From positions 1-7,718 of the forward strand of contig CALZEK010000060.1 in assembly GCA_945639745.1 (NCBI GenBank): 7,718 nucleotides of DNA, read 5' to 3'. This DNA comes from an uncultured Bacillaceae bacterium. Its GTDB lineage: Bacteria; Bacillota; Bacilli; Bacillales; Amphibacillaceae. The position numbers and the translations under genes are program-made. Of this stretch, positions 6,283 to 7,718 are shown piece by piece (the first letter of the stretch is position 1; each line of letters opens with the position of its first letter). The notes under the pieces were generated by a model, which made no database searches, had not been told where the DNA came from, and saw only the letters and a program-made list of their open reading frames with translations.

Positions 6283-7718
6283 AATTTACTCGGGCAAATA
6301 TTTATGGGTTTGGGAAATGGGTAGATAAACAAATAGAATTTAATCCAGATCAACTAAATGTCATCTATGGAGAAAATGAATCAGGAAAAACAACATTACA
6401 ACAATTTATCATGTTTATCTTATTTGGTTTATCGCCAAAAGATCAAACCTTTTATCAACCAATTGAAAGTAGTAAATTCGGAGGCATTCTAACATTTCTA
6501 GATGAATCATCTACGGAAGTGACAATTGAACGGACAGACGATTCATTATCAATATATGCAGGTAATGAAATATATCATGATGAAAAAAGCTTAGCACAAT
6601 ATTTAAATGGTTTAACGAAACAAACTTTTACATCAATTTATTCTTTTTCAGCAATTGATTTACTACACATTAGAAATATCACAGAACAGGAATTCGGTAA
6701 TATTTTATTTAATGTAGGTTTAGCAGGTGCGACAAATATAGAAATAGCAGAGCGTAATATTGAGCGAGAGACAGGAAAAATATTTAAAAAAGCAGGAAGA
6801 ATACCAACGCTTAATAAACAATTACAAAAACTAGAAGAACTGACCTTAAAAGAAGCTAAATTAAAAAAGCAAGAAAGTTTTTATACGAAAATGACAGCAA
6901 GCCATAAAGAATATACAATTAAATTGAAGCAGACAAACAATCAAATAGAAAAAGCACGGGAGAAATTAGATCAATTAAATAAACAACTCCATTTATTACC
7001 AACGATTAATGAATTTAAAAAAACAACTAGATCTCTAAAAGAACTTCCTAAACAAATTGATTTTCCAAATGGAGGAATCAAACGCTTAGAGAATCAGAAA
7101 GAAAAACTAATACCTTTATTAAGTCAGCAAACAAATATTGAAACAAATATCACAACTTATCAGGAAGAATTAATGAAGCTAAAAGCGTCAATTTTTCCAG
7201 AAAGTATTGAAGAATTAACGTTAGAATTGTTAAACGACAGGAATGAATACGAACGTAACTTAGCAGAATCAGAAAGCTATGCTACACAAATTGAAACATT
7301 TGAAAATGACATAGAAGGAAGCTTACGTGACTTATCAATCCCTCTGGATAGAAAAGATTTAAAGGATTTAAATTTACCTTACTATCTTAATAAAACTTGG
7401 AAAAACTTAGAAATAGAAGCACAAGAAATTAATCAATTAGAAAAAGAGATTGAATCTGAGCAAACAATTTTAAAAAATGAACTTAAAATGATTGAATCAG
7501 AGACAAATCAAATAAAACAAAAGTTAATGCCAATTTCTGAATTAGATGCATTGAAAGAACAACTAATCAATTACACTCATACGTCAAAACAAACAGAACA
7601 ACTCAATAATCACAAAATTAATAATCAAACAAAACAAAAAGTCTTCTATAGTGGAATTGGTTTCATAGTAATACTCGTGATCTTATCATTTATTAGTCAA
7701 CAACCATTATTTATTTAT
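6279..7718 (+). CDS. yhaN: YhaN family AAA ATPase with coiled coil and internal membrane segment (SbcC/Rad50-like), 3' end cut off
   Basis: This gene starts at ATG 6279, four bases overlapping yhaO, with GAGGTGA (6265-6271) seven bases upstream. It stays open for 480 codons to the window edge; homologues are close to 1000 residues, so roughly half is present. The N-terminus has the ABC/SMC-type head: MKFTRANIYGFGKW, then Walker A GENESGKT (31-38) and a conserved region up to about residue 170. From about residue 178 the sequence is rich in Lys, Glu, Gln and Leu and is predicted to be a long coiled coil to about 450. A hydrophobic stretch follows at about 455-472 (GIGFIVILVILSFI within it), consistent with a transmembrane helix. 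No CxxC zinc hook is seen in the part present. Walker B, the signature motif and the returning coiled coil should lie beyond the edge. It likely partners YhaO in DNA end processing; this is inferred from the SbcCD/Rad50 relationship. Confidence 0.88.
   Translation, partial: MKFTRANIYGFGKWVDKQIEFNPDQLNVIYGENESGKTTLQQFIMFILFGLSPKDQTFYQPIESSKFGGILTFLDESSTEVTIERTDDSLSIYAGNEIYHDEKSLAQYLNGLTKQTFTSIYSFSAIDLLHIRNITEQEFGNILFNVGLAGATNIEIAERNIERETGKIFKKAGRIPTLNKQLQKLEELTLKEAKLKKQESFYTKMTASHKEYTIKLKQTNNQIEKAREKLDQLNKQLHLLPTINEFKKTTRSLKELPKQIDFPNGGIKRLENQKEKLIPLLSQQTNIETNITTYQEELMKLKASIFPESIEELTLELLNDRNEYERNLAESESYATQIETFENDIEGSLRDLSIPLDRKDLKDLNLPYYLNKTWKNLEIEAQEINQLEKEIESEQTILKNELKMIESETNQIKQKLMPISELDALKEQLINYTHTSKQTEQLNNHKINNQTKQKVFYSGIGFIVILVILSFISQQPLFIY

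Overview
The window is AT-rich, low-GC Gram-positive DNA. Strong purine-rich ribosome binding sites, a TTG-started fumC and the YheA / YhzD / YhaQP / YhaON gene families all point to Bacillales. The overall look suggests Staphylococcaceae (Staphylococcus, Macrococcus or a relative), but the genus cannot be fixed from this sequence alone. All genes look chromosomal and conserved. There is no transposase, phage gene, tRNA, rRNA or CRISPR array.

Layout. Positions 1-359 (minus strand) hold the 5' part of a gene cut by the left edge. Its product resembles the zinc-dependent phospholipase C fold but lacks most of the expected metal ligands. A 227-base divergent intergenic region follows, then fumC (587-1972, plus), the class II fumarase of the TCA cycle. 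Next is a small helical YheA/UPF0342 protein (2062-2412). It converges on a 61-residue YhzD-like protein (2455-2640, minus) across a long bidirectional terminator whose stem contains the latter's stop codon. A second divergent region (2641-2812) carries promoter-like elements on both strands and a cre-like site.

The right half is a yha cluster: an ABC-2 exporter pair (yhaQ-type ATPase 2813-3712, overlapping the yhaP-type permease 3705-4955), a strong terminator, and then an SbcCD-like pair. The latter is yhaO (metallophosphoesterase, 5083-6282), joined by an ATGA stop/start overlap to yhaN (AAA/SMC-like ATPase, from 6279 to beyond the window end). The order yhaQ-yhaP-yhaO-yhaN recalls the Bacillus subtilis yha region.

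How they work together: YhaQ and YhaP would form one exporter of the NatAB type. YhaO and YhaN would form one nuclease/ATPase complex related to SbcD/SbcC or Mre11/Rad50. YhaN has a hydrophobic segment at the far end of its visible coiled coil, where classical SbcC/Rad50 carries a zinc hook, so the complex may be membrane-tethered. The most interesting points are that segment, the ligand-poor PLC-like protein, the cre-like site over the yhaQP promoter and the perfect palindrome at the yhaON promoter. I saw no clearly novel multi-gene system.
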